64,000 nucleotides of DNA. Origin: Verticillium longisporum. Its lineage: Eukaryota > Ascomycota > Sordariomycetes > Glomerellales > Plectosphaerellaceae. The DNA is taken from NCBI GenBank assembly GCA_019188255.1, contig JAETXT010000011.1, positions 1,054,001 to 1,118,000 of the forward strand, read 5' to 3'. Positions 10,930 to 22,000 of this stretch are shown piece by piece. Numbering within the stretch: the first letter of the stretch is position 1; every line of letters begins with the position of its first letter. The notes beneath the pieces are model-generated. The model searched no databases, had not been told where the DNA came from, and saw only the letters and a list, made by a program, of their open reading frames with translations. Both the position numbers and the translations under genes were made by a program.

Positions 10930-13150
10930 TTAAGACCTAACTCAGTAGCGAAGCGAATACTTAATACTAAAGAGATAAGAGAATATACTCTACTAGTATA
11001 ATAATATACTAGAAGTAATACTATTAATATAGAGGCCGTAACTATATATCTCTAGCGAATATAGTCTATAATAAGTAATATTAATAACGATAATAATACT
11101 ATAGACCTAGATATCTAGACTATTAATAATATTATAGACCTATTTATTTAGAATAGAATTACTAGGGATACTAGCTAGACCGATAATAATACCTAGACTA
11201 ATAATAATACTAATATAGAGGAGATTCCTATACCTAGAGTAAAGAAAAGTAAAGCTAAGGCTAAGGGTCTTATAAGTCTACTAGAGGCATTATAGGTTTT
11301 TAATATTATAGACTCCGATATAGGAAACCCTATATCCCTTAAACCCTAATATCCTAATACTGTATTCCTAGGAGACGATAGTAGATTATAGGTTCGGCTA
11401 GAGTTATAGTAATATAAATATAATATAGGAAACTAAATCGATAGGGTAATTAAGCGGATCCGAGTAACTCTAGGGAAGAAATATATTAGCAATTACTCTA
11501 TCTTCTTATAGATTTATAATAAAGAATAGGGTATTATACCCCTATTATACTATATAATAGTAGATATATTTATTAACCTTATTCCTAATAAAGAGTATAA
11601 TATATTCTAGATTAAGTTTAGTAGATATAAGTATAGTATCTAGCTTAGGTTTTAATATACCTTACTCTTCGAAGACTAATACTTAGGAAATAAATATATC
11701 CTCTACTTAGCTAAATACGTCCGCCTATACTCTACTAACTTAGATAGTATTTAATTCTAGGCTCGATTAATTAGATAGGTCCTCTCTTACTTAATAATAG
11801 GCTATTTACTCCTTTATAATATAATTAGAAGCACTATCTATAATCTATATTATTAAATAGAGATAGGAGAGTAACTATTTCTCAATAAATAATATAGAAT
11901 AGAATAAATAGTATAGCTCTAAGCTATTTATTATATTATTCTTAAAATTAAAGCTTCTATTTAGATTCTTCTTAAACTTAATAAACTTAATAATATCTAC
12001 TACGAATAGCTATTTTTCTTAAATAATATTTAGAAGGATAATAGTCTTTATTTTATAAATTTATTTATAGCTATTAATCTAATAAAGAAAGGTAAGTTTA
12101 TATTAAATATCTATTAATAGAAGTATAGTAGAGCTATTTATTAATTAGGATAGGATAATATATTATTTCCCTTTCCTATTATAATATTATCTAAGGTCCT
12201 ATAATCTATATATACTAAATTAAGTAAGAACGATTTATCCGATAATAAGGACCTAAATACCCTTAATAAATAATAATATCCTATAATATAAGAGAACGTC
12301 CTTAAAGGCTAATAGATAATCGTCTCTAGAATAATTAAAAGAGTATTCTCTTTTATAATAGAATCTATTTAAAGGAATATTTAAGAGGATAATTATACCT
12401 TAGAATATATAGACTCTAAGCTAAATAAAGCTAATAAAGTAATTATAATAATCTTATTTAATATCTCTTAGAAATAGATTAATTTTATTAATTTATAGAA
12501 TATAATTCTAATATAAATCGATTAAATATTAGCTAAGATTTTATAATTCCGAAATAATATTATTTAATATAATTTATATAACCTAGCTTAGGCTATTTAT
12601 AATAGAATTAAAGCTCTCGAGGATATAATTAATAGAATAAATAATAGAATATAGTTCTTAATTATAATAATTTCGATAATAGAATATAGATTATTAATAT
12701 TATTATTACTAGCTAGAGCCTCCTCTATTATAGAATTAGATTTATTTATAAAATCTAGGACTATATAATATATATTAATAAAGGGATTCCTATTAATATA
12801 CTTAATTATAATATATTTATATTAATTATCTCTAGGAAGTATATTATTATAACCCTTATTCTAATAGACTCCTATTAAATCGTTATAATAGACTCTAGCT
12901 AAATTATTATTATAATAATCGCTAGCTAGTAGATCGTCTACTAAGGATATAAGTAATAAGATTATATAAATAGTAGATTAATTAAGCTATTAGGAGTTAA
13001 TATTATATAATTAGGATATTAGAAATTTATATTATATAATTAAATAATTAAGGATCTATAGTTTATTATATAATCGGGAAGACGAGGACTATATCATTAT
13101 ATAGATACGGTTCCTCGAGGAGGCGGTAGTATTAGGGGCACCTATAGAGA
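10930..13150 (+). pseudogene. Family B extra ORF between pol and 3' LTR, about 700 codons, unknown function
   Basis: One frame can be followed from about 10930 to the 3' LTR with only TAA/TAG interruptions at presumed Gln/Trp sites and no frame change seen. The N-terminal part includes SVAKRILNTKEIREYTLL and a long Asn/Asp/Thr-rich run, then a basic patch KKSKAKAKG at about 11245-11270 that could be a nuclear localisation signal. The middle is Ile/Leu/Tyr-rich after RIP; the last part is acidic (NREDED, FLEEAV), with the polypurine tract lying inside the FLEEAV codons. The start of the same ORF is in B2 (about 60750-61150) in the same frame. I do not recognise the family; a captured host gene or an envelope-position accessory gene are both possible. 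Confidence 0.6.
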
Positions 13151-13296
13151 CTGCTCTAGCTATAGACTCTAGCTAGACTCTGCTAGAGTCCTAGGGCTAG
13201 GGCACTCTATTAATAGGGGTGTCCGCCTAGATATTAGTACTAGATAGTTAACTATTTATATTAATACTAATATGCCCCTAATATAAGGTCCTAATA
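13130..13296 (+). repeat. Family B 3' LTR (B1), 167 bp
   Basis: Starts TATTAGGGGCACC and ends GGTCCTAATA; undoing RIP gives TGTTAGG...CCTAACA, the inverted ends expected of an LTR. A purine-rich tract (CGAGGAGGCGG, about 13115-13126) precedes it. It corresponds to 45572-45752 in B2 (181 bp); B1 has a net 14-bp shortage. It keeps several CpA and TpG, more than the element's interior. Confidence 0.8.
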
Positions 13297-13366
13297 GTTA
13301 ATTTATTATCTTATTTATAAATTCGCTTCTTAATATTAATTATAGATTTAATTATAAATATACCTT
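13297..13366. other. 70-bp unassigned spacer
   Basis: AT-rich sequence between the end of B1 and the first A LTR. I could not match it to families A, B or C. It may be a scrap of the host sequence or of a fourth repeat into which B1 and A4 inserted. Confidence 0.4.
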
Positions 13367-13575
13367 TATAAAAGTATTAGGCTAAGGGCCTTAATTAGGG
13401 AAAGTAGATAATTCGGATTTCAATTAATATATTAGTATTATAACTTTAACTTATCGAGGCTATATATCTTATCGAGGCTATTATATATAGCCTTAACTCT
13501 ATTTAGGAACTATATCTTATCGCCGATCTATTAGTAATAAATCGCTAATTAATATTTAATATTCGATTCCTTATA
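13367..13575 (-). repeat. Family A LTR (A4), 209 bp with an 18-bp tandem duplication
   Basis: Differs from the 191-bp standard by a repeated 18-bp unit, TTATCGAGGCTAT..., at 13451 and 13469. The outer ends are TATAAAAG and CCTTATA. Purine tract complement follows directly. Confidence 0.85.
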
Positions 13576-13880
13576 TTGCCCCCCCTCTAAGAGGTCTAGT
13601 CCCTAGAACTTATAATGCTTTTATTATTTATTTACTTATTAATAGTTCTTTATTAAGCCTTTTATATATAGTATCTCCTTTATATTAGAGCTGCCCTATC
13701 CTAGTTCCTTTATAGAGCTATTATTAGTTTAGATATATTATTAAATAATATTATAATAATATTATAATAATTAAGAATAAATAATAATATAAAATAATTT
13801 TCCCTATTAATTCTTAGGCTTCTCTTTATTATATAAGCCTAATTTTCTCCTTCCTTATATAGCTATATATTATTAGGTTT
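13367..13880 (-). mobile_element. Family A fragment A4 (reverse): 3' LTR plus leader of the antisense ORF
   Basis: A reverse-oriented family A 3' LTR (13367-13575), its polypurine tract (TTGCCCCCCCTCTAAGAGG from 13576), and about 280 bp matching 33732-34010 of A3. It is cut off exactly where LTR A6 begins at 13881, as expected if A6 inserted into A4; the distal part of A4 is not in the window. Confidence 0.8.
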
Positions 13881-14071
13881 TATAAAGGTATTAAACTAAG
13901 GGCCTTAATTAAGGAAAGTAGATAGTTCGGATTTCAATTAATATACTAGTATTATAACTTTAATTTATCGAGGCTATCGAATATAGCCTCGACTCTATTT
14001 ATAAACTAGATCTTATCGCTAATCTATTAGTAATAACCCGCTACTAGACGTCCAACGTCCAACTCCTTATA
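13881..14071 (-). repeat. Family A 3' LTR (A6), 191 bp
   Basis: Standard-length LTR in reverse, from TATAAAGG to CCTTATA. Next to it, from 14072, lies the complement of the polypurine tract (TTATCCCCCTTCTAGAAGG), here changed at two sites. Confidence 0.9.
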
Positions 14072-14442
14072 TTATCCCCCTTCTAGAAGGTCTAGTCCCT
14101 AGAACTTATAATGCATTTATTATTATATCTCCTGATAATAGCTCTTTATAGGACTTTAATATATAGTATTTCTTTATTATAGTTCCTTTATAGGGTTATA
14201 TTTTAATTTAAGTATATTATTAAATAGTATTATAATAATAGTAATAATTATAATAGTTAGGATTAAATAATAATATAAAATAGCTTTATATATTAATTTA
14301 TAAATAACTTTTCACTATATAAGCCTTAATAAACGTTCTACTCTATATACTTATATATACCCTAAGTCCTCTTTACTATATTATATCTCTAATAATATAA
14401 TTATAATTATATTATTTAAGATATTATTATTAAAGTATTATC

Positions 14443-16300
14443 GTTATTATATTAGATATTGCTTTCCGCTTTAATAATATTTATCTATATAATCCTAACT
14501 CTAATTAGGATATAGATAATTATTTATTAATTAGAGAGCTCTAATATCCCCCCTATAAATATTATTTTAAGAAGCTAGCCTTTAAGCTTAATATTAAGTA
14601 TATAATAGGGTATTTAATTAATAAATATATTTACTATAAATATAATAAAGGTATATACCTTTTAATAAGTTTATTAAACCTTCTCTTAATATCTATTAAT
14701 ATATAAAGATTCCTAAGCTATTTAGGGGCTTTATTTAATATATTTAGTATTATATTGCCTTTAAACTAGCTAAAGGAGAACCTATTAATTTAATTAAATA
14801 TATTCTAAAGTAATAGATTAAGTATTTTATTTATTTAGTTAAGTTTATAAAATATTTTAAGAAGATATTATATTTAAGTATTAATCCTTTATATTATAAT
14901 TAATATTATAATACTATAAATTATATTAATATTATTAAGCTCTTCTTTATTAATTAAAGTAATATCTCTTTATTAAAATATTATTAATTTATACTCTTCT
15001 AGCCCTCTAATTTTACTATTCTATAAATTTCTATCGATTCTTTTATATATCTTCGCTAATTAACTTTTATAAATAAAGCTATTATTTATTAATATAATAG
15101 AGGAAGTAATCGCTATAAAGTAGCTTATTTATATTATTTATTATAAAGAGGCTAATATTAATATATTTAATATTATAATTTATAAATAGGAATATAAATT
15201 ATATAATTACTTATTTAAAAGTAAAGAGGATAATTAATTAAATAAGATTATATATAATATAATAGAAATTCTCTATAATATTAAACTCTCTCCCCTCCTT
15301 AAAGAGGCTCTAAATAGTAATACTCTAATATACCCTTATATTTTAAATATATATTACTTAGGCTATAGTCCTATTAATCGTCCTTTATCTTATATCTCCT
15401 AATACCTCGCTATCCCTTCTAAGGATAATATTATTAAGAAGAAAGCCGATATTAAGAAGAAATAGGCTAAAGCTATTATAAAGAAGAAAGCTATTATTAA
15501 TATTAAAATATTAATAAAAGCTATTAAAGATAAAGCTATTAAAGAGAAGCGCTTTATTATAATAGAAGCGAAGCTTATCGAGGCCTAGGAGGCTCTTCGC
15601 TTCGCTAATATAGCCCCTAAGACCCTAGAGGTCTTAGAGGTTATTAATAATAAAGAGGAGGCTATTAATTCTGATCCTTTAGTATCTTCATTCTCTAGCT
15701 ATTTAGCTTCTTATAATATATCCTCTATAGCTTTAGCGAGCTAGGTCGACCCTTTTAAATATAGTAATAATAATATTATTAATATTCTTATTTATTTTAT
15801 TAATAATAGTATTCTTTTATTCTATAATAAAGATAAAAGTAAAAATAAAGCTATTACCTTTAAGAAGACCCTTAATTAATATATCCTATTTTACGATTAC
15901 CTCTATTATAATATACTATTACCCTTTATCCTTTTAATAAAGGTATCTAATCTAGCTACTTATTCTAGCTATACTTTTAAAGTATAGTCTACTTCTAAGA
16001 TAGCTATTACCTTTAAGGCTAGCTTATTAAAGTATCTTATACTTCTTATAGTCTCTAGCCCCTTTATAAAGAAGGCTTACTAGATTCTATAGAAGGTTAT
16101 ATATAATATTAAACTAATTAGCTAGTCTATATAGAGTAATTAAAAGTTAAATAGCTAATTAATTAATTTCGCTCTAGGATTTAATAATTAATAGCTTCGT
16201 TAATAATAATAAGTAAGAATAGGATAAGTTAATTAATAGTATTTCCTCTATAATATTAGAGGAGGGTTAGGAATAATATATTAAGTTCTTTAAATAGAAT
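14443..16300 (+). pseudogene. Family A antisense ORF (copy A6), unknown function
   Basis: Runs opposite to pol of its element. The first part contains PNSN, then a stop at a Gln site and DIDNYL, and YPPYKYYF near 14540-14570; later there is a Lys/Ala/Ile-rich stretch with repeated KKKA (about 15440-15560) that looks like a charged coiled coil, then a Ser/Leu-rich end. The same frames are seen in A2, A3 and A8. Heavily interrupted. Confidence 0.55.
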
Positions 16301-16379
16301 TAGCTCTAATAATAGTATTTATAAAGTATTATTATAATAATTAATTAATAAGCTAATATTATTATTATAAGCTTAATAT

Positions 16380-16788
16380 TAATATTATTATTTCTTTTCT
16401 TATATAGTTCTATTATTTATTTTCTTATAATCCTTAGCTATTTATCCTATTATTTATATCTATATTTCTAATATTTCTTATACCTTTTTAAAGTTTAAGC
16501 TATATTTTCTAAATAGCTTTCTAGCTCCTAGGTATTATATTTAATTAGCTATTCTATTTATTTTATTAAGTAGAAATTTTATCTTTAATCCTCTTTATAA
16601 GCTATAATATCCTTAAGTTCCTATTCTTCCTATTCTTTTTCTAATATAAGGAGATAGGTTAATTATTTAGTACTTATTTAGTAATTATATTAAGGTTCTA
16701 AGGAGGATATTAAGAAGATATTATATATCCTAATATATATCTTAAAGAGTAATATATAATAGGCCTATTCATTTACCTTCTCTATAAT
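16380..16788 (-). pseudogene. Family A pol 3' end (chromodomain region), copy A6
   Basis: Reverse complement of the region near 23940-24310 of A2. It holds the chromodomain and the Arg/Lys-rich tail on the minus strand, converging with the antisense ORF, and is truncated at 16788 by the LTR of A7. Confidence 0.7.
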
Positions 16789-16979
16789 TATAAAGGTATT
16801 AGGCTAAGGGCCTTAATTAGGGAAAGTAGATAGTTCGGATTTCAATTAGCATATTAGTATTATAACTTTAACTAATTAAGGCTATCGAGTATAGCCTCGA
16901 CTCTATTTATAAATTAGATCTTATTACCGATCTATTAGCGATAATATACTATTAGATATCTAACGTCTAACTCCTTATA
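16789..16979 (-). repeat. Family A 3' LTR (A7), 191 bp
   Basis: Reverse-oriented LTR, TATAAAGG to CCTTATA. It keeps the CpA in GGATTTCAATT that is shared by nearly all A LTRs in the window. Confidence 0.9.
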
Positions 16980-17346
16980 TTGCCCCCCCTCTAGGAGGTC
17001 TAGTCCCTAGAACTTATAATACTATCGTTATTATATCTCCCGATAATAGCTCTTTATAAGACCCTAGTATATAGTATTTCTTTATTCTAGTTCTTTATAG
17101 GGTTATACTTTAATTTAAATATATTACTAAATAGTATTATAATAATAGCTATAATTATAATAATTAGGAATAGGTAGTAATATAAAATAGCTTTATATAT
17201 TAATTTATAAGTAGCTTTTCGCTATATAAGCCTTAATAAATATTCTACTTTATATACTTATATATACTCTAAGTCTGCTCTACTATCCTATATCTCTAAT
17301 AATACGATTTTAACTATACTATCTAAGATATTATCGCTAAAGTACT

Positions 17347-17776
17347 ATTACTATTATATCGGATATTACCCTTCGCTTTAATAATACTTATTTATATAAT
17401 TCTAACTCTAATTAGGATATAGATAATCGTTTACTAACTAGAGAGCTCTAATATCCCCCCTATAAGTATTATTTCGGGAAGCTAGCTTCTTAGCCTAATA
17501 TCGAGTATATAGTAAAGTATTCAATTAATAAATATATTTACTATAAATATAATAAGGGTATATATTTCTTAGTAAATTCGCTAAACCTTCTCTTAATATC
17601 TATTAATATATAAAGATTCCTAAGCTACTTAGGGGCCTTATTTAATATATTTAATATTATATCGCTCTTAAATTAATTAAAGGAGAACCTATTAACTTAG
17701 TTAAATATACTCTAAAGTGATAGACTAAGTATCTTATTTATTTAGCTAAGCTTATAAAATATTTTAAGAAGATATT
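17347..17776 (+). pseudogene. Family A antisense ORF, 5' part only (copy A7)
   Basis: Matches the first part of the antisense ORF in A3 and A6 (PNSN near 17400, YYF before 17490). Truncated by the C1 element. Confidence 0.5.
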
Positions 17777-18065
17777 TATTAAACTACTATTAGGGGATTA
17801 CCTAGGTTAGTAATTACTATATAGGATTTACTAATATAGTAATTACTAGGGCTAGGATTTATAGCTCTTAGGAGTACGTAATTTATAGCTTATATAATTA
17901 GTAAATTAGATAGATATATCTAATTTATATAAATAGTAGTAATTTAGAGAGATAATATTAAGAATTATTATAAGTCTTATATTACCTACCCTATTTATTT
18001 AGAGCTCTTAGATATAGCTAAAGTAATAAATTAGGGTTTATATAAATAATAAAGCCCTCTTAATA
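17777..18065 (+). repeat. Family C 5' LTR (C1), 289 bp
   Basis: From TATTAAAC to CTCTTAATA. A likely primer binding site follows: TAGTAGTATATTTAA at 18071, which would be TGGTAG... before RIP. Nearly all its CpA/TpG are gone, unlike the right LTR. Confidence 0.85.
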
Positions 18066-18880
18066 CTAATTAGTAGTATATTTAATATAATATAGAATAG
18101 CTAGAGCTAGAGAAGTTAAGGTCGATCCTATAAATAGTAAATTTATTATATATAAGCTTATCGATTATACTTTATAAGTAATTATAAGTACCGTTTACTT
18201 TAAGTATTTTAGGATTCTTATAAGAGCTTAGTAATAGAGAAACCCTCTATTATATAATCTATAGGAGTACTATCTATTTCGAGTATTTTAGGACTCCTAT
18301 ACTTAAGATTACTACTTAGGCTATATTATTAGCTCTTAACCTTAATAAATAAAGTTCTATAGAATAATTAATTAATTATAATAGAGCTTTAATAAAATTA
18401 ATAATAATAAACTCCTCGAATTATAATAATAGCTCTATAATAGAGCTAGAGAGTATTAAAAAGATATAATAGGAATTTAATAGTATTCTAGAAGAATTTA
18501 ATATATTATATTTAATATAGAAGGTTAGGAAAGGTTTTAATATTAACTTTATTATTAATAGAATAGAATTATAGTTCCTTAGATTATTAGATATAGTATT
18601 TATAGATCTTAAGAGCGCTTAGACCTTTAAAGTAATAAGCGTATATAGGATTATAAAAGGAGTTTACCTCCTAGAAGTATTTATTAAAGACTTCTAGAGC
18701 TAGACTAAAGAGGACTTTAACTCCTATAATATAACGATTATTTAAGTACTAAAAGTATATCTAATAGAATATAAGATCCCTTTTCTAGGAATACTATAAT
18801 TAAAATATTAAAGAGATTAATATTAATATTCTTATAAGAGGAAATACTTAATATAATAGAGTCAATTATTATTAATTAAG
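18066..18880 (+). pseudogene. Family C 5' coding region (gag-like), first part
   Basis: AT-rich, stop-filled sequence after the primer binding site. A frame with degraded helical, Lys/Glu-rich segments can be followed in places (for example LLEVFIKDFQSQ with Gln at a stop near 18670-18700), fitting the Gag position, but no diagnostic motif survives. It continues after A2 at 26823. Confidence 0.4.
18876..18880. repeat. Target site duplication TTAAG of A2 (left)
   Basis: TTAAG directly precedes the A2 5' LTR and is repeated at 26818-26822 directly after the 3' LTR, proving one insertion event. Confidence 0.93.
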
Positions 18881-19071
18881 TATAAGGAGTTAGATATTAG
18901 ACGTCTAGTAGCGGATTATCGCTAATAGATTAGCGATAAGATCTAGTTTATAAATAGAGTCGAGGCTATACTCGATAGCCTTAATAAGTTAAAGTTATAA
19001 TACTAGTACGCTAATTGAAATCCGAACTATCTACTTTCCCTAATTAAGGCCCTTAGCCTAATACTTTTATA
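18881..19071 (+). repeat. Family A 5' LTR (A2), 191 bp
   Basis: TATAAGGAG at the start and CTTTTATA at the end; undoing RIP gives TGTAAGG and TTACA. Contains ATTGAAATCCG, where one TpG is kept. Confidence 0.92.
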
Positions 19072-22000
19072 TTCTTTAATTTCTATAATCTATAATTAAA
19101 TTAAACTAAATAATAGATTAAACGAGGTATACTAGGACTTAGAAGCGAATTACTAATTATAGTAATTAATAATTAGACGATAAGCTAATAGGGATATTAT
19201 CGGAATCGTTAAGAAACGGTTATAATAGAAAGATTATACTTAAACTAGGATCCTTTTTACTAGAATATCGCTAAATTATTAAAAAGCCTTTTTAATAAAT
19301 AGAACTTTAATTATAAGTATTCTAAGCCCTAGTCGAGGAACTCTAAGAATAGAAGCTAGAAAATCAATTTCTAATCTAATACTTTATTAAATAGACTCTA
19401 ATTATAAAGAATTATAATAAGCCTCTTATTTATAATTATAAGATACTCGAGGAGGACGCTATAATTATCTAAATTAATAATTAATTTATTATTATTAAGG
19501 CTAGAAATACTTTCTAGCTTAATATAAATATAGCTTAAATCGTCGAATAATCGATGATTAAATTTATTCATATTCTTTAAATAGTATAGCGAAATTATAT
19601 ATAAAACCTAAAAGCAACTCGCTAAGAGGACCCTAATACTAATAATATAAATATCTATTAAAGGGACTTTTAAAGCTTTATTAAATAAGAATACCTCTTA
19701 AAGGACCTATAAAACCTAGTTTATTAGGAATAGCTATATTTACTATACTTTAAGGGTAATAGAGATATCTCCCCTTTAATATTCTTTAATCGTTAGGAAA
19801 GTATTTATTAATTATTTAATAAAAGTATAGATTATAGCGAAGAATACGCTTTCGGATATTTCTAATAGCTCTCTTACTTTATATAGGATAAGTTAATAGA
19901 GTACTATATTCCTATTAAGGATATTAGAATAGTTATATATAAAGCTTAGAGAGTATAGGATATTAATTAATTATAGAATAAGTAATAAGAGAGTAGGAAA
20001 CGAATATACTCTTAATCGAACTAGGGCAAATAATATAATATAGTACCTATATACTAGGGGCTTAAGAGAGAAACCCTATTAGATTAATTATTAGCGAAAC
20101 GAGGACAACCCTTATATTATAATAGAGGGACTATTCCTTACTAAGCGAGGAACTTAAATCTATACTCTATAAGAACTCCGTCTAGAGGCTAAGGGGCTGC
20201 CCCTATAATATCTATAAATATATACTTCTATTATAATAAAACTAGCTATTAAATATAAAATTACTTATAACTAGACCTTAGAGATATAAAGCTATAATTA
20301 TAGGTATATAGTTATTTAAATTCGAGGGTATCTAAGTAATAGAGCTCTCGGAAAACGACTTAGTATAAGCCCCGACTTAAAGGGTACTATATTTAAAATA
20401 AATATCGGGAAAACTATTAAAGTATTAACGATTACTTTATAATAAAGTAAGGAGATTAAGTTCTCTATTAACCTAGATACTAATATTATAATAAATATTA
20501 TTAATCCTACTCTTATTTAATTATTAAAATTACGAGAAATAGAAGGTATAGAAGCCCCTAAACTATAAACGTTTAATAGCTAGATAGCGACTAATTATAG
20601 AATATTTATACTCTTTTTCTATCTATTAAATATATAGAACTGCCCCTAATTACTATACTAGCTATTTATATATATAGAACGGCCTAAAGGGTCTAGCTAT
20701 ATACTCCTATCTAACGATAATATAAGGAAGGAAGGCATTTAAATAGATACCTCTATTTAATCCTTTACCTAGGGCTATATATTAAATATAGACCCAGAAG
20801 AGTTTATAAAGATACTAATTAAGGATAAGGCTAAGGCTTATATTGCCTATATTACTTAGGCTATAGTAATAATACTTAATATAACTATCCCTATTATTAA
20901 CGATCTACTCCTAGATAAGGGGCGGGCTAAAGTATTTCCCGTAAAACTTATTAAATTCGAAGATATTTTCTCTAAAGACTTAATAAAGGAACTATTAATA
21001 CTAAAAGACGTAGAGTACTTAGTAGACCTAAAAGAGAGAGCCGAACCCCTTTATAGCCCTATCTACTTATTATTATAGAGGTAATTAGAAGAGCTCTATT
21101 ACTATATTATAGAAGGGGAAGCTATAAAGAGGATTAAAAAGTCTATTAGCCCTATAAAGGCCCTAGTCCTATTTATATTAAAGAAGGATAGGAGCCTATA
21201 TCTATATATAGACTGTTAAGGCCTTAATATAATTATAATAAAGAAGTATTACCCTCTCTTATTAATAAGCGAACTTTTAGACCGCCTTATAAAAGCGAAG
21301 TACTTTTCTAAGGTTAATATCTAGGATACTTATTATTAGATTCGTATTAAAAAGAGCGATTAATAGAAAACGGCTTTCCAGATAAGATATAAATATTATA
21401 AATATACTATAATATTATTTAGATTAATAAATACTCTTACTACTTTCTAAGTATATATTTACTAAATATTTACTAAACTATTAAACGACTTCTATATCGC
21501 CTATTTAGACGATATATTAATCTATTTATAAATAAGGGAGGAATATATAGCCTACCTCTAATAAGTCCTAAAGAGACTTTAGGACTTCGAGCTCTTTATT
21601 AAATAATCGAAGTACCTATTTTATTAAGATAAGGTAGAATTCCTAGGATTTATTATCTTAAAAGAAGGTATAGCTATAGATCTAAATTATATCTAAGCTA
21701 TAGCTAAATAGTAACCCCTAGAATCCTTTAGGGATATATAAATATTCCTAGGCTTTATAAACTTCTATAGATAGTTTATAGAGGGCTATTTAAAAATAAT
21801 AGCCCCCTTATCCGCTCTATTAAAGGGAAGTATTATAGGGGTTAAGAAGGGGCTATTTAAATAGCTATCTAAGGCTTAGAAGGTATTTAAATAGTTAAAA
21901 ATTATATTTATTATTATTATAATTTTAAAATATTAAGACTATATATTAGAAGGCTAGGTCGAGATTAATATATTTAATAATACTATTTCGGGGATCCTTA

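Larger units (their letters stand above)
4019..13296 (+). mobile_element. Family B Ty3/Gypsy chromovirus copy B1, lacking its 5' LTR, RIP-degraded
   Basis: Order: non-coding leader with a 14-bp tandem repeat (4019 to about 4550), gag, pol with chromodomain, a pyrimidine-rich gap, a long extra ORF, and a 3' LTR ending at 13296. Copy B2 shows that the 5' LTR plus about 60 bp of leader should lie upstream of 4019; here they are replaced by the pogo/Fot1 transposon and family A sequence. Stops fall in every frame, but the correct frames can be followed because nearly all stops stand where Gln or Trp would be, the pattern RIP makes on either strand. Family B has separate gag and pol frames and is clearly distinct from family A. 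Confidence 0.88.
13881..16788 (-). mobile_element. Family A fragment A6 (reverse): 3' LTR, antisense ORF, 3' end of pol
   Basis: Contains the 3' LTR (13881-14071), leader (14072 to about 14440), the antisense ORF on the plus strand, and the chromodomain end of pol on the minus strand up to 16788. There it is interrupted by LTR A7. The remaining pol, gag and 5' LTR are absent from the window. Strongly RIP-mutated. Confidence 0.85.
16789..17776 (-). mobile_element. Family A fragment A7 (reverse): 3' LTR and start of the antisense ORF
   Basis: LTR (16789-16979), polypurine tract complement (TTGCCCCCCCTCTAGGAGG from 16980), leader, and the first part of the antisense ORF, ending at 17776 where the C1 LTR begins. 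The expected continuation does not appear after C1. Confidence 0.85.

Noticed and set aside
13130..13285. Small MITE with ends TTAGGGGCA and TGCCCCTAA
   Set aside because: The similarity continues to GGTCCTAATA, and in B2 it is followed by a primer-site-like sequence and gag, so it is the family B LTR.
17788..17800. C LTR start at TATTAGGGG
   Set aside because: The left and right LTRs match further upstream to TATTAAAC, which restores to TGTTAA and pairs with TTAACA at the other end.
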